64,000 nt of DNA from Bacillus sp. JCM 19034 (GTDB lineage Bacteria > Bacillota > Bacilli > Bacillales > Bacillaceae_D): positions 1-64,000 of the forward strand of contig NZ_BAXR01000012.1 in NCBI RefSeq assembly GCF_001310635.1. Direction: 5' to 3'. Shown piece by piece: positions 47,915 to 58,577 of this stretch. Below the pieces are notes generated by a model that searched no databases, was not told where the DNA came from, and saw only the letters and a program-made list of their open reading frames with translations. Position 1 is the first letter of the stretch; each line of letters starts with the position of its first letter. The translations under genes were made by a program, and so were the position numbers.

Positions 47915-49471
47915 TTAGATGGTTTTGGTTGTCCATGATTCTACGTCCCAAATATCTGTTACTACGTCTTGGTAAAAATCAGGTTCATGAGAGATAAGGA
48001 CAATACTTCCCTTATACGATTTCAAAGCTCGTTTTAGCTCAGCTTTTGCATCTTTATCCAAATGGTTGGTTGGCTCATCAAAAACAAGGATATTGCTTTC
48101 TTCGTTAAGGAGCTTACATAACCGGACTTTCGCTTGCTCTCCACCACTTAATACGGATATTTTACTTTCAATATGTTTTCTAGTTAACCCACATCTCGCA
48201 AGAGCAGCGCGTACCTGTCCTTGGCTTAACTGAGGAAACGTATTCGATATTTCTTCGATGCACGTGTTTTGATTTTCCGTTTTCACTTCTTGTTCAAAAT
48301 ACCCAATATACTGATGTTCACCGCGTTCAAGTGAACCAGAAAGAGATTTTATTTCTCCGAGCATGCTACGAAGGAGTGTAGTCTTACCAATCCCATTCGC
48401 TCCAACTAATGCCACTTTTTGTCCACGCTCTATATAAAGATTTAACGGCTTTGATAGTGGCTCATCGTACCCAATGACAAATTCTTTCGTCTCAACAATT
48501 AATTTACCTGAGGTTCTTGCTTCTTTAAAGTTGAAATCAGGTTTTGGTCGTTCCTGTGCTATTTCAATAACATCCATTTTATCGAGTTTTTTCTGTCTCG
48601 ACATGGCAAGGCTGCTGGTAGATGCCCTTGCCTTATTACGGGCTACAAAATCTTTTAAACTAGCAATTTCTGATTGTTGTCTCTTAAAGGCAGCTTCAAC
48701 TTGTATTTTTTTAGCTTCATAGGCAATAAGGAAATGGTTGTAATCACCCACGTAGCGATTTAATTTCTGATTTTCTAAATGGTAGATCACATTTGCAACG
48801 CTATTAAGAAATGGAATATCATGAGAAATTAATAAAAAAGCATTATCGTATTCTTGCAGGTATTGACTTAACCACTGAATGTGTTGTTCGTCTAAATAGT
48901 TTGTAGGCTCATCTAAAAGAAGAATATCTGGTTTCTCAAGTAAAAGCTTGGCTAATAAAACCTTCGTTCGTTGCCCACCGCTTAAATCATGAACATCTTT
49001 TTCTAATCCTATACCATCAATTCCAAGACCACGTGCCACTTCTTCTACCTTAGAATCAATAATATAGAAATCATTATTTGTTAATATGTCTTGTAATGTA
49101 CCAACTTCCTCTAACAACTTTTCCATTTCTTCAGGTGTAACGTCTGAAATCTTTTCATAAATGGTATTAATATTCGTTTCAACGTCAAAGAGATATTGAA
49201 AAGCCGTTTTTAATACGTCACGGATTGACATTCCCTTTTGTAAAACCGTATGTTGATCAAGATAACCGACTCGTTTATGCTTTGACCACTCTATTTTTCC
49301 ATCGTCAGGCTGAAGTTGCCCTGTAATGATATTCATAAACGTCGATTTACCTTCGCCGTTTGCCCCAATTAAAGCTATATGTTCACCTTTTAACAAGCGG
49401 AAGGAAACATTATCAAAGATCGTACGATCGCCAAATCCGTGGTTTAGGTCTGTAACCGTTAATACACTCAT
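47915..49471 (-). CDS. yfmM: ABC-F family ATPase, YfmM-like
   Basis: 518 residues, the same length as B. subtilis YfmM. Two ABC domains without membrane parts: Walker A GANGEGKSTFMNI and GANGIGKTTLLRS, signatures LSGGQRTK and LSGGEQAK, Walker B ILLLDEPTNYLD and ILVFDEPTNHLD. The linker (RASTSSLAMSRQKKLDKMDV) is the ABC-F interdomain arm. ABC-F proteins bind the ribosome E site and relieve stalling or antibiotic block. The start is MSVLTVTDLNHGFGDRTIFD. Confidence 0.92.
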   Translation of the reverse strand: MSVLTVTDLNHGFGDRTIFDNVSFRLLKGEHIALIGANGEGKSTFMNIITGQLQPDDGKIEWSKHKRVGYLDQHTVLQKGMSIRDVLKTAFQYLFDVETNINTIYEKISDVTPEEMEKLLEEVGTLQDILTNNDFYIIDSKVEEVARGLGIDGIGLEKDVHDLSGGQRTKVLLAKLLLEKPDILLLDEPTNYLDEQHIQWLSQYLQEYDNAFLLISHDIPFLNSVANVIYHLENQKLNRYVGDYNHFLIAYEAKKIQVEAAFKRQQSEIASLKDFVARNKARASTSSLAMSRQKKLDKMDVIEIAQERPKPDFNFKEARTSGKLIVETKEFVIGYDEPLSKPLNLYIERGQKVALVGANGIGKTTLLRSMLGEIKSLSGSLERGEHQYIGYFEQEVKTENQNTCIEEISNTFPQLSQGQVRAALARCGLTRKHIESKISVLSGGEQAKVRLCKLLNEESNILVFDEPTNHLDKDAKAELKRALKSYKGSIVLISHEPDFYQDVVTDIWDVESWTTKTI

Positions 49472-49529
49472 ATATTTAACCTCATTTAAATTTCATTTTA
49501 TTTTGTTTTGTTTCGTTTAGTTTAGGAAT

Positions 49530-49578
49530 ATTATAAAATCGTTCATCTGATTGTTATAGTCCAATATTGAACTATAAC
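49530..49578 (-). promoter_or_regulatory. promoter -10 and 26-bp palindrome upstream of the ABC-F gene
   Basis: A perfect -10 TATAAT (minus strand, 49530-49535) lies about 60 bases before the gene. Exactly at the -35 position begins a 26-bp dyad (49553-49578), arms GTTATAGT and ACTATAAC around an almost symmetric CAATATTG centre; only one base pair breaks the symmetry. There is no -35 hexamer, suggesting a factor bound at the dyad helps or blocks polymerase. Confidence 0.55.
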
Positions 49579-49839
49579 ACAGAAAATGGAATAGTTGAAT
49601 GGAGTAAATTTGGAAACAAAGGGATGGTTCTCTTGTTTTCCCCACCCAATGCTTCTTGATTACAGAGAAATGCAGCATTAGGATCATTTCTTCCACTACA
49701 TGAATGCCTTATTGTTGAACTCCCCCGCCTTAAAGGATATTTTTCATAAAAGCTATATTTATCCCTTCTATTTTCCTTCTTCATTCCTGTATTTTTAACT
49801 GTATAATAATCTTGTTAAATCCTTTAAAGGAGAATTTAT
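49579..49839. other. intergenic stretch upstream of the restriction remnant
   Basis: The minus strand has a 70-codon open frame (49572-49784, MKKENRRDKYSFYEKYPLRR) with unusual composition and no family resemblance; I do not support it as a gene. On the plus strand TATAAT (49802-49807) and AAAGGAG precede the remnant at 49840. Confidence 0.3.
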
Positions 49840-50123
49840 ATGAATCAGAAAGAATTGGAAGAAAAAATAATTGAAAACTACCAAGGTCAAGAAAAGATCA
49901 TGATCGACGATCCAATACCACTCACACTCTTGTAGTAGTTTCAGACCACTTTAATCTAAAAAATGTTTACGAAGATAAACGGGTAAATAATATCCTGTAT
50001 TATACAGGTATAGGCTAAATTGGAGTTCGGGTTTTAGAATGGAATCAAAACAAGACACTCCCACTAATAATAGTTGGGAGCTCCTATAACAATCCCAGAG
50101 GAGGTATTGGCAGAAACATATAA
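49840..50123 (+). pseudogene. remnant of a restriction endonuclease-like gene
   Basis: A good start (AAAGGAG then ATG) reads MNQKELEEKIIENYQGQEKI but stops at 49935. Another frame continues as THTLVVVSDHFNLKNVYEDK, then NNILYYTGIG, a stop, and GVRVLEWNQNKTLPLIIVGS, ending at 50123. The order VVVSDH, YxDKW-like, LYYTGxG, QNKTL is typical of the N-terminal head domain of HNH-type modification-dependent endonucleases (ScoMcrA-like). At least one frameshift and an internal stop, plus loss of the nuclease part, show real decay. Confidence 0.45.
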
Positions 50124-50205
50124 TAAAAAGGAAAAGCAGGCAAATAAACTCTACGGCAATGAACTAAAAAAACGGGCTAAATTAGCATCCAAAAGCACTA
50201 GGGAC

Positions 50206-50561
50206 CTAAAAAACAATTTGCTCGTCAGTGAAAACATAAATCTTCACATCTTCTTTTTGCCGCTTTACTTTGTGAGTAGGATTGCTTTTAATGACTTCAC
50301 ACTCAATCATATAATTTAATAATGCACGTATTCTCATGAGTTTCGTGTTAATCGTTCCTTCCTTATTTCCCTTTCCCCTGACACCCACAAAGGTTATTGC
50401 TTAATGTGGCTGTACTTCATATCTTCTACGTTTACTACTTCGTTCTCGATGTAATAACTCACAAATTCACCAAGCATCGTTTGATAATTTCTTATATTGA
50501 CCTCAGTCGTGTTTTTAAAACGCCTGTCGTCTAAGAAATCTCGATATGTAAATTTCAACAA
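50206..50561 (-). pseudogene. truncated tyrosine recombinase (integrase)
   Basis: After GGAGGT, a TTG start (50561 or 50558) reads LKFTYRDFLDDRRFKNTTEV and NIRNYQTMLGEFVSYYIENE to a stop after HIKQ. Another frame continues as KGNKEGTINTKLMRIRALLN and ENPxxKVKxxKED-like NPTHKVKRQKEDVKIYVFTD, then stops. This is the SAM-like DNA-binding N-terminus of XerC/D-type recombinases; the catalytic domain with R-H-R-Y residues is missing. It is probably left from an integrated element. Confidence 0.7.
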
Positions 50562-50642
50562 CAAAAAGACTACCTCCTTAAAATTAGGAAGTAGTCATAC
50601 TTTAGAAATAAATCATTTTCGTGACTAGTTCTCAGAATGGGC

Positions 50643-50666
50643 GAAAAATAGCTTTAACTATTTTTC
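50643..50666 (-). terminator. terminator of the groESL operon
   Basis: GAAAAATAG and CTATTTTTC pair around a 6-base loop 22 bases past the groEL stop; the A/T-rich arm provides a T run on the minus strand. Confidence 0.55.
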
Positions 50667-50687
50667 AGATGCTTGGCTTAAAAGCCT

Positions 50688-52336
<1,649 letters not shown>

Positions 52337-52365
52337 CTAATTTTTTTATATGTAGTTCTTGTTTC

Positions 52366-52650
52366 TTAACCGATGATAGCAAGAACGTCACTTTCTCTTA
52401 AGATAAGGTATTCTTTACCTTCATATTTCACTTCTGTTCCAGCATATTTTGAGAAGATAATGGAATCTCCTGTACTTACTTCAAGATCAATACGCTCACC
52501 GTTGTCTGTTACACGCCCAGTTCCAACAGCCACGACCTTTCCTTCTTGAGGCTTTTCCTTTGCAGAATCGGGAAGTACAATCCCACTCGCCGTTTTTTCC
52601 TCAGATTCAACTATTTCAATTACAATACGATCACCTAATGGTTTTAACAA
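52366..52650 (-). CDS. groES: co-chaperonin GroES
   Basis: About 94 residues: [20 protein letters not shown], the mobile loop [19 protein letters not shown] and the C-terminal [20 protein letters not shown]. It forms the heptameric lid of the GroEL cage. The TTG at 52650 has AAGGAGG at 9-base spacing and gives the standard MLKPLGDR start; the GTG at 52659 overlaps that site. It lies 41 bases before groEL. Confidence 0.97.
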   Translation of the reverse strand: MLKPLGDRIVIEIVESEEKTASGIVLPDSAKEKPQEGKVVAVGTGRVTDNGERIDLEVSTGDSIIFSKYAGTEVKYEGKEYLILRESDVLAIIG

Positions 52651-52686
52651 GGAAAACACCCTCCTTCAAAATGTATATATTTTTTA

Positions 52687-52713
52687 TTAGCACTCAACGT
52701 CACCGAGTGCTAA
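52687..52713. promoter_or_regulatory. CIRCE element (HrcA operator)
   Basis: TTAGCACTC-N9-GAGTGCTAA is an exact match to the CIRCE consensus, placed between the promoter and groES. It implies HrcA repression of groESL, as in B. subtilis. Confidence 0.97.
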
Positions 52714-52723
52714 CACAATTATT

Positions 52724-52752
52724 ATAATAATCATATCTACTCTATTTTGCAA
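52724..52752 (-). promoter_or_regulatory. sigma-A promoter of groESL
   Basis: On the minus strand: -35 TTGCAA (52747-52752), 17-base spacer, -10 TATTAT (52724-52729). The CIRCE element follows at the start site. Confidence 0.75.
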
Positions 52753-52975
52753 GTATTTCACCAAAAAAAATTTCGTCAATTTCACCTAAAGTTTTCCTAT
52801 TATAGTCATATGTATGTACAACATCATTATCATTCCCTAGCTTATCTATGAATATTCTCTTAATAGATAATTCGCCATATTTTCAAATCTTCCTTGTACA
52901 TACTTTTTACTTTGATATGATACAATATTAAAAGTTGCATTTTCGGCGAAACTTCAGAAAAAGGAGCTTAGCACA

Positions 52976-53710
52976 TTGAATATACGTTATTGGTGGATAA
53001 TTATTACATTTTTATTGATTCAATTCTCATTCCTACCTGGATTCTTTATTTTACGAAATTTTAATATCGATCCAAATCAGATCTTCGGCATGTGGAATGT
53101 CATTGCTTTTTCAATTGGGTTTATTGTGATGCTTCTCTTATTAAGAAAAGACATGCAAGAGAGACATTCCGTTAGTAATCGCTCATCTCGGGGTGACGCA
53201 ATTATTTGGTCGTTAATCGGTATTTTTATGGCATTTGGTTCGCAATATGCTGCTGCCTTTATTCAAATGACGATCTTCGGGTTTGAACCAGGCTCTGAGA
53301 ATACGGAAATGATTGTTGAATATGCAAAAGCCTTTCCGTTGTTTATTATCGTTGTTGCAGTACTTGGCCCTATCATAGAAGAAATTGTTTTCCGTCTTGT
53401 TATTTTTGGGTCACTATATAAACGTTTTAACTTTTGGATTGCAGGTCTTTTAAGTTCTCTTATATTCGCTGCTCTACATAACGATTTTGAGAATTTATTA
53501 GTCTACACAGCGATGGGACTTACTTTTGCCTTCCTCTATGTTAAAACAAAACGAATTATTGTCCCAATTATTGCCCATGTGGCCATTAACCTTTTTGTTG
53601 CTCTCGTTAATGTTGTATTTGCAGAACAAATTAATGACATGCTAGAAGAAATAGAACAACAACAAGAAGTTCAACAACAAGTATTACAATTTATTGGAGG
53701 ATTATTATGA
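52976..53710 (+). CDS. ydiL: CPBP intramembrane protease family protein YdiL
   Basis: 244 residues, the same length as B. subtilis YdiL. About seven hydrophobic helices carry the family motifs: EEIVFR (two glutamates plus arginine, near residue 137), FAALHND with a histidine, and AHVAINLF. CPBP proteins are glutamate intramembrane proteases or related. The TTG at 52976 follows AAGGAG at 9-base spacing. It is transcribed away from groES and its stop overlaps the ydiK start (ATGA). The glutamine-rich tail is typical. Confidence 0.9.
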   Translation: MNIRYWWIIITFLLIQFSFLPGFFILRNFNIDPNQIFGMWNVIAFSIGFIVMLLLLRKDMQERHSVSNRSSRGDAIIWSLIGIFMAFGSQYAAAFIQMTIFGFEPGSENTEMIVEYAKAFPLFIIVVAVLGPIIEEIVFRLVIFGSLYKRFNFWIAGLLSSLIFAALHNDFENLLVYTAMGLTFAFLYVKTKRIIVPIIAHVAINLFVALVNVVFAEQINDMLEEIEQQQEVQQQVLQFIGGLL

Positions 53711-53921
53711 GAGCTTCACCTATTACAATGGCTATCGTTTATTTTGTCATTGGTGTTTTACTCGTTTTCTTTGCTATTCAACATGTGAATGCTGCCGGCT
53801 GGAACTTCTGGGCCTACTTAATAGTCGCTTTGCCACAATTGAATTTATGATTGCCTTTCGCTTCTATCGTTTACGAAAAGTAATCAAAAAAATCCAAGAC
53901 CAAAACAAGAAGGATAAGTAA
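53707..53921 (+). CDS. ydiK: YdiK-like small membrane protein (frame broken once)
   Basis: The ATG at 53707 after GGAGG reads MRASPITMAIVYFVIGVLLV and GWNFWAYLIVA, then one base is missing from a run of three T (53829-53831). The second frame gives ATIEFMIAFRFYRLRKVIKK and the stop at 53921. About 71 residues with two membrane helices, matching the DUF4305 family of YdiK. It is translationally coupled to ydiL. Function unknown. Confidence 0.8.
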
Positions 53922-53984
53922 GAAAAAACATTATACATTTTTCCGACAAACTTGTACGCTGATCCTTTCTGTACAAAGAATTAT

Positions 53985-54020
53985 GCCCTTAAAGGAAATT
54001 CTTCTCCTTTAAGGGCTCTT
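53985..54020. terminator. bidirectional terminator between ydiK and the DoxX gene
   Basis: GCCCTTAAAGGA and TCCTTTAAGGGC form a perfect 12-bp stem followed by TCTTTT on the plus strand; the converging DoxX gene ends 25 bases away. Confidence 0.8.
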
Positions 54021-54044
54021 TTACATTTTATTACACTAACTCTT

Positions 54045-54578
54045 TTACTTTCCTAAAGCTTCATTGAAAGCTTGGTTTTCATGTAGGAGGTTTTTCTTAG
54101 GGAATTTAATTAAATTCCTTAAATAAGGTAACACCCAGCGGTCGCCCCCATATCGGCCTGCGTTCGCCCCTGCAGCCATTATAAACATTGCCACGATAAT
54201 CATTAACGGGTTAGTAGAAACAGTTCCAGCGAACAAGAAAGACATATTCATGACAACACCGAAGAAAGCGGCTGCTGAAGTTAGAACTCCTAAAATTAAT
54301 CCTAACCCAACTAGCACCTCACCCCAAGCGACAACAACACTAAATACATCTGCGTTCGGTATTGCAAAGTTCTCTAAGAAGGCAACATAAGCTGGATAGA
54401 TCACTTCTTCCCCTTTCATAACAGGGTTAGCAACTGAACCTTGTAGAAAACCTCCTGCGTTGAACTCACCAATTACTTTTCCCCATCCAGAGCTTAACCA
54501 AGCCCATCCTAAATATAATCGCAAAAACACCATAATGATAGCAGCTACTTTACTTTCTCTTAAAAATTGTCCAAACAT
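54045..54578 (-). CDS. DoxX family membrane protein
   Basis: 177 residues with four membrane helices. AIIMVFLRLYLGWAWLSSGW near the start and AWGEVLVGLGLILGVLTSAA in the middle are characteristic DoxX/DoxD features; the loop between has the aromatic and glycine pattern of the TQO-small-subunit-like proteins. Relatives take part in thiol or quinone redox steps, but the role in Bacilli is not settled. It is a single-gene unit between tatC and ydiK, not present at this place in B. subtilis. A perfect Rex operator lies upstream, so it should be induced when NADH is high. Confidence 0.85.
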   Translation of the reverse strand: MFGQFLRESKVAAIIMVFLRLYLGWAWLSSGWGKVIGEFNAGGFLQGSVANPVMKGEEVIYPAYVAFLENFAIPNADVFSVVVAWGEVLVGLGLILGVLTSAAAFFGVVMNMSFLFAGTVSTNPLMIIVAMFIMAAGANAGRYGGDRWVLPYLRNLIKFPKKNLLHENQAFNEALGK

Positions 54579-54619
54579 TTTTCATTCCTCCTTAATTATG
54601 CTCATTGTTTCACAAGTGA

Positions 54620-54637
54620 TTGTGAATTATTTCACAA
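54620..54637. promoter_or_regulatory. Rex operator upstream of the DoxX gene
   Basis: TTGTGAA-TTAT-TTCACAA is a perfect match to the Rex consensus. It lies about 42 bases before the DoxX start and downstream of a possible -10 (TATACT on the minus strand, 54653-54658). Confidence 0.8.
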
Positions 54638-54765
54638 TCTCTTTACAGTTATAGTATAAGCTGTTGAGTAAGATTTTGCTATATAAAATAACGATTGTTC
54701 AAACTTTGTTCAATATTTCACAAACTTTAACGTATCCTACCTTCTTATGAGGATAAAGGCAGAAA

Positions 54766-54792
54766 AGAAGCTTAGATTCAGTCCAAGCTTCT
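54766..54792 (-). terminator. terminator of the rex-tatA-tatC operon
   Basis: AGAAGCTT and AAGCTTCT pair perfectly; on the minus strand TTTCTG follows. It lies 12 bases past the tatC stop. Confidence 0.65.
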
Positions 54793-54803
54793 CCTTAATC
54801 AAG

Positions 54804-55551
54804 TTACTTATTCTCTTGTTCTCTTTCCTGCTCTGCCTTTAATACTTTACGATAAGTGATTTTCGAAACCCATATACTAAATTCATATAAAAGCAAAAGT
54901 GGTAATGTGACCATTAAATGTGATAATAATTCGGGTGGTGTAATAAAGCCGGCAACAACGAGTAACAGGAAATAAGCAAATTTCCGTACTTGCTTTAAAA
55001 AATCTGGTGTTAACAAACCGAGACGTGTAAAGAACATTACGACAACAGGCAGCTGGAATAGTATCCCAAATGGTAATGTTACTTGAAATAAAAATGAAAA
55101 ATACTCATTAATACCATACTGCTCCGTAATCCCTAATCTTTCTGAGAGATTACTCATAAACTGGACTAAGAAAGGAAATAAAACGAAATAAGCAAACGAA
55201 ATCCCTGTTAAAAGCAATAGAAAAGCAAATGGAATGTAAGCTAGCGTTGCTTTTTGCTCATTTTCATGTAATCCACTTAACAAACGCCCAAAGCTGGTAC
55301 AAGATAACCGGAAAAGTTAAGATAAGCGCAGTAGCGAACGCAAACGTCATAAAGATCCGAATTGGATCAGTCATTTTAAAGGCATTCATCGGCAAATCCT
55401 GTGCAGTTGGCGTACTTTGTAAATACGTAATTAACGGAGTAGCTAAAAAGAAGCCGGCAATAAGAGCGATTATGAAGATGACGAGTGTAATGATAATTCT
55501 CCGTCTCAACTCCACAATATGATCCATTACCGACATGTCTCTTTGATTCAT
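54804..55551 (-). CDS. tatC: twin-arginine translocase subunit TatC (frame broken once)
   Basis: The six-helix receptor of the Tat pathway that binds twin-arginine signal peptides. The first part (55264-55551) reads MNQRDMSVMDHIVELRRRII, the TatC N-terminus, and reaches YQLWAFVK. The frame shifts near 55275, where two bases appear missing; adding a proline codon there gives the expected FVKPGLHENE. It continues through LAYIPFAFLLLLTGISFAYF and FFTRLGLLTPDFLKQVRKFA to the stop at 54804. Restored length is about 249. It follows tatA by 22 bases. Confidence 0.93.
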
Positions 55552-55573
55552 CTATATACCCTTCCTACTAGGC

Positions 55574-55747
55574 TTAGTCATTTTTTTTCTTATTATCATC
55601 TTCATCAGCAAGTCCCTTTGTCGCATTCTTAAACTCACGCAACGTATTTCCTGCTGCTTTTCCAAGCTCAGGTAACTTCTTCGGGCCAAAGATGAGCAAA
55701 GCGACTATCGCAATTAATACAATACTACCTGCACCTAATCCTCCCAT
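55574..55747 (-). CDS. tatA: twin-arginine translocase subunit TatA
   Basis: 57 residues: MGGLGAGSIVLIAIVALLIF is the membrane helix, FGPKKLPELGKAAGN the signature hinge, and an amphipathic helix leads to a charged tail (LADEDDNKKKND). It oligomerises to form the Tat pore with TatC, as in the B. subtilis tatAy-tatCy pair. AGGAGG lies close before the ATG. Confidence 0.95.
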   Translation of the reverse strand: MGGLGAGSIVLIAIVALLIFGPKKLPELGKAAGNTLREFKNATKGLADEDDNKKKND

Positions 55748-55771
55748 AGGTACACCTCCTTGTCCATCCCA

Positions 55772-56407
55772 TTATACAGGATAATGTTTTAAAAAATAAA
55801 CCAATGCTTGTAATTCAACAGAAAGATCAATATGGTGCACGCGAACAGAACTTGGTACATCTAAACGTGCTGGTGTAAAGTTTAATATTCCCTGTATACC
55901 AATTTCAACTAACTGATCCGCCATTTTCTGTGCAACTGAAACTGGAACAGTCAAAATCGCGACAGAAATTTCGTTTGGATCAATGTTTTTCATTTCGTCA
56001 AGGTGGCGTATCGTTACACCGCCCACCTCAGTACCAATTTTTGAAGCGTCCACATCAAATGCCGTGACAATTTGTGTATTATTATTTTTAGAGAAATTAT
56101 AATGTAAAAAAGCCGTACCTAAATTACCGACCCCAACTAACATAACCTTTGTTACCTCATCTTGATCTAGCGTCTTTCGGAAAAAGGACAGCAAGTAATT
56201 GACATTATAGCCATATCCCTTCTTACCAAGTGCACCAAAATAAGAAAAATCTCGACGAATCGTCGCAGAATCTACTTTCACAGCCTCACTTAATTCCGTT
56301 GACGAAACACGTTGTTTGCCTGATGATTGCAAATTTTCAAGAAAGCGGTAGTAAAGCGGGAGACGTTTTGCTGTTGCTTGCGGAATTTTTGTATGATCCG
56401 AATTCAT
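55772..56407 (-). CDS. rex: redox-sensing transcriptional repressor Rex
   Basis: About 211 residues. The N-terminal winged helix ([20 protein letters not shown], then [19 protein letters not shown]) is the Rex signature; the C-terminal Rossmann domain has [16 protein letters not shown] and [10 protein letters not shown]. Rex senses NADH/NAD+ and represses fermentation and respiration genes when NAD+ is high. The ATG at 56407 has GGGAGG at 6-base spacing. It heads the rex-tatA-tatC unit and its promoter holds a degenerate Rex site. B. subtilis moaC, normally next to it, is absent here. Confidence 0.95.
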   Translation of the reverse strand: MNSDHTKIPQATAKRLPLYYRFLENLQSSGKQRVSSTELSEAVKVDSATIRRDFSYFGALGKKGYGYNVNYLLSFFRKTLDQDEVTKVMLVGVGNLGTAFLHYNFSKNNNTQIVTAFDVDASKIGTEVGGVTIRHLDEMKNIDPNEISVAILTVPVSVAQKMADQLVEIGIQGILNFTPARLDVPSSVRVHHIDLSVELQALVYFLKHYPV

Positions 56408-56447
56408 TTCAAGCCTCCCTTTCATCATTCAAATTGTTACTTTGTTA

Positions 56448-56477
56448 TTGTACACTATTTCACAATTGCTTGTCATT
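56448..56477 (-). promoter_or_regulatory. rex promoter with overlapping Rex-like site
   Basis: On the minus strand: -35 ATGACA (56472-56477), 18-base spacer, -10 TACAAT (56448-56453). Between and over the -10 lies TTGTGAA-ATAG-TGTACAA (56449-56466), with one perfect half and one half changed at two bases, suggesting self-repression. Confidence 0.55.
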
Positions 56478-56651
56478 CGTTTGCAGCGTTGTTCAATAAG
56501 TTGTTGAAAGATTCATTCTACGTTACACTTATAATTGAAGCAATAAATCGTGTTCCTGCAAGATTTTAACCCTAAATAAAATGAAGCATGTGAACACATT
56601 CCTTATTAGATAAAAAGCTAATTATGATAGATGAGAGTAGGAATAGTTCAA

Positions 56652-58577
56652 ATGATTATTTTACAATGCAACAACCTTACTAAATCATTCGGTGCCGAGC
56701 CGATATTATCAGCAATTAAACTAGAAATTCAAACAGGCGATCGGGTAGGTCTTGTTGGTCGAAATGGAGCAGGAAAATCAACATTACTTAAAATCATCGC
56801 CGGACAGCTATCATATGATAGTGGTGATCTAATGAAACCAAAAGGGGTCGAGATTGGTTATTTAGCTCAAGATACAGGGTTAGAATCACAATTATCGATA
56901 TGGGACGAAATGTTATCTGTTTTTAAACCATTGCAACAACTAGAAAAGCAAATTCGTTCAATAGAGGAGAAAATGGCTAATCCAGAATATTTTGAAACCC
57001 CCTCCCTATACGATAAACTCCTTAAAGAATATGACGAAAAGCAGTTAGAATTTAAAGATAAGGGTGGTTTTCAATATGAATCTGATATTCGCAGCGTGTT
57101 AGCTGGAATGAATTTCGCAGAATTTGATTACTCAACGAAAATCTCCAACTTATCAGGAGGACAAAAGACTAGACTCGCACTTGCGAAGCTCCTCTTAACA
57201 AAACCTGACCTTCTCATATTGGATGAACCAACAAACCATTTAGATATTGAGACATTAACGTGGCTAGAAAATTACTTGTCTGGATACAAAGGAGCAATCT
57301 TAATTGTTTCCCATGACCGTTACTTTCTTGATCGAATCGTTACGCAAATCGTTGAAATTTCAAGAACTTATTCACGAAAATATACAGGCAACTATAGTGC
57401 GTATTTAGAGGAAAAAGCGAAGCAATATGAACTAGATTTAAAACAATTCGAAAGACAGCAAAGCGAAATCGCAAAGCTTGAGGATTTTGTTCAACGTAAT
57501 CTCGCCCGTGCTTCTACGACCAAACGCGCTCAAAGTCGTAGAAAACAATTGGAGCGTATGGACAAGCTTGATCGTCCAACAGGTTCTGAAAAATCCGCTT
57601 CCTTCTCATTTGAGATCGAGCGCCAAAGCGGCAATGAAGTTCTTCGTGTTGATAATTTAACTGTTGCTTATAACGAAACGACTATCTTCAGTCAGCTTAA
57701 ACTAGCTATTAATCGTGGAGAGAGTGTAGCATTAATTGGACCTAATGGAGCGGGAAAGTCTACATTACTAAAGGCGATTATTGGTAAACTCCTTAAGCAG
57801 CAAGGAACGATTCGACTTGGGAGTAATGTTAAGGTTGGCTATTATGACCAAGAACAAGCCAATTTGAAATCTAATAAACTCGTTCTCCAAGAATTGTGGG
57901 ACGAACATCCTCTCCTCCCAGAAAAAGAGATTCGAACCGTCTTAGGCAACTTCTTATTTAGTGGTGATGATGTACTAAAGCCCGTTTCAACATTAAGTGG
58001 AGGCGAAAAAGCAAGACTTGCCTTAGCAAAGCTAATGATGGAGAAGGCTAATTTCCTTATTCTCGATGAGCCAACTAACCATCTTGATCTTGATGCAAAG
58101 GAAGTACTGGAAAATGCCTTAATCGATTACCCAGGAACGTTATTATTTGTATCTCATGATCGCTACTTCCTTAACCGCATAGCTACCCGGATGGCTGAAT
58201 TAGAAAATGGTGTCATTACTGATTATCTAGGTGATTATGATTACTATGTTGAGAAAAAAGAGGAAACGAAGCAACGAGAACTTTTAATTGAACGAGATCA
58301 AAAGTCTCAAGAAGCCCTACCAGCACAAAAAGATAAACAAGCTTATGAGTTAGATAAAGAACAAAAGAAACGTGAACGCCAACGAACACGGCGAATTGCC
58401 GAAATTGAACGACAAATGGAAGAGACCGAGGCACTAATAGCAGCAAATGAAGAAGCTCTATGTGATCCAGAGATCTATTCAAATCACGAACGTGCTCAAG
58501 AAATTCAAGAACAAATTGACAACGGCAATGATCAACTCGAAGCTCTAATGGATGAATGGGAACAGCTTCAAGATTGA
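56652..58577 (+). CDS. ydiF: ABC-F family ATPase YdiF
   Basis: About 641 residues, matching YdiF. Two ABC domains: Walker A GRNGAGKSTLLKI and GPNGAGKSTLLKA; signatures LSGGQKTRLALAKL and LSGGEKARLALAKL; Walker B LILDEPTNHLD in both. The linker (RNLARASTTKRAQSRRKQLE) and the C-terminal coiled coil (about residues 560-640) are typical of this translation-factor family. It lies on the opposite strand from its neighbours. The start MIILQCNN at 56652 is preferred over the upstream frame extension. Confidence 0.93.
   Translation: MIILQCNNLTKSFGAEPILSAIKLEIQTGDRVGLVGRNGAGKSTLLKIIAGQLSYDSGDLMKPKGVEIGYLAQDTGLESQLSIWDEMLSVFKPLQQLEKQIRSIEEKMANPEYFETPSLYDKLLKEYDEKQLEFKDKGGFQYESDIRSVLAGMNFAEFDYSTKISNLSGGQKTRLALAKLLLTKPDLLILDEPTNHLDIETLTWLENYLSGYKGAILIVSHDRYFLDRIVTQIVEISRTYSRKYTGNYSAYLEEKAKQYELDLKQFERQQSEIAKLEDFVQRNLARASTTKRAQSRRKQLERMDKLDRPTGSEKSASFSFEIERQSGNEVLRVDNLTVAYNETTIFSQLKLAINRGESVALIGPNGAGKSTLLKAIIGKLLKQQGTIRLGSNVKVGYYDQEQANLKSNKLVLQELWDEHPLLPEKEIRTVLGNFLFSGDDVLKPVSTLSGGEKARLALAKLMMEKANFLILDEPTNHLDLDAKEVLENALIDYPGTLLFVSHDRYFLNRIATRMAELENGVITDYLGDYDYYVEKKEETKQRELLIERDQKSQEALPAQKDKQAYELDKEQKKRERQRTRRIAEIERQMEETEALIAANEEALCDPEIYSNHERAQEIQEQIDNGNDQLEALMDEWEQLQD

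Noticed and set aside
49572-49784. 70-codon minus-strand frame
   Set aside because: Unusual composition, no family resemblance, and it ends within the palindrome of the ABC-F promoter.
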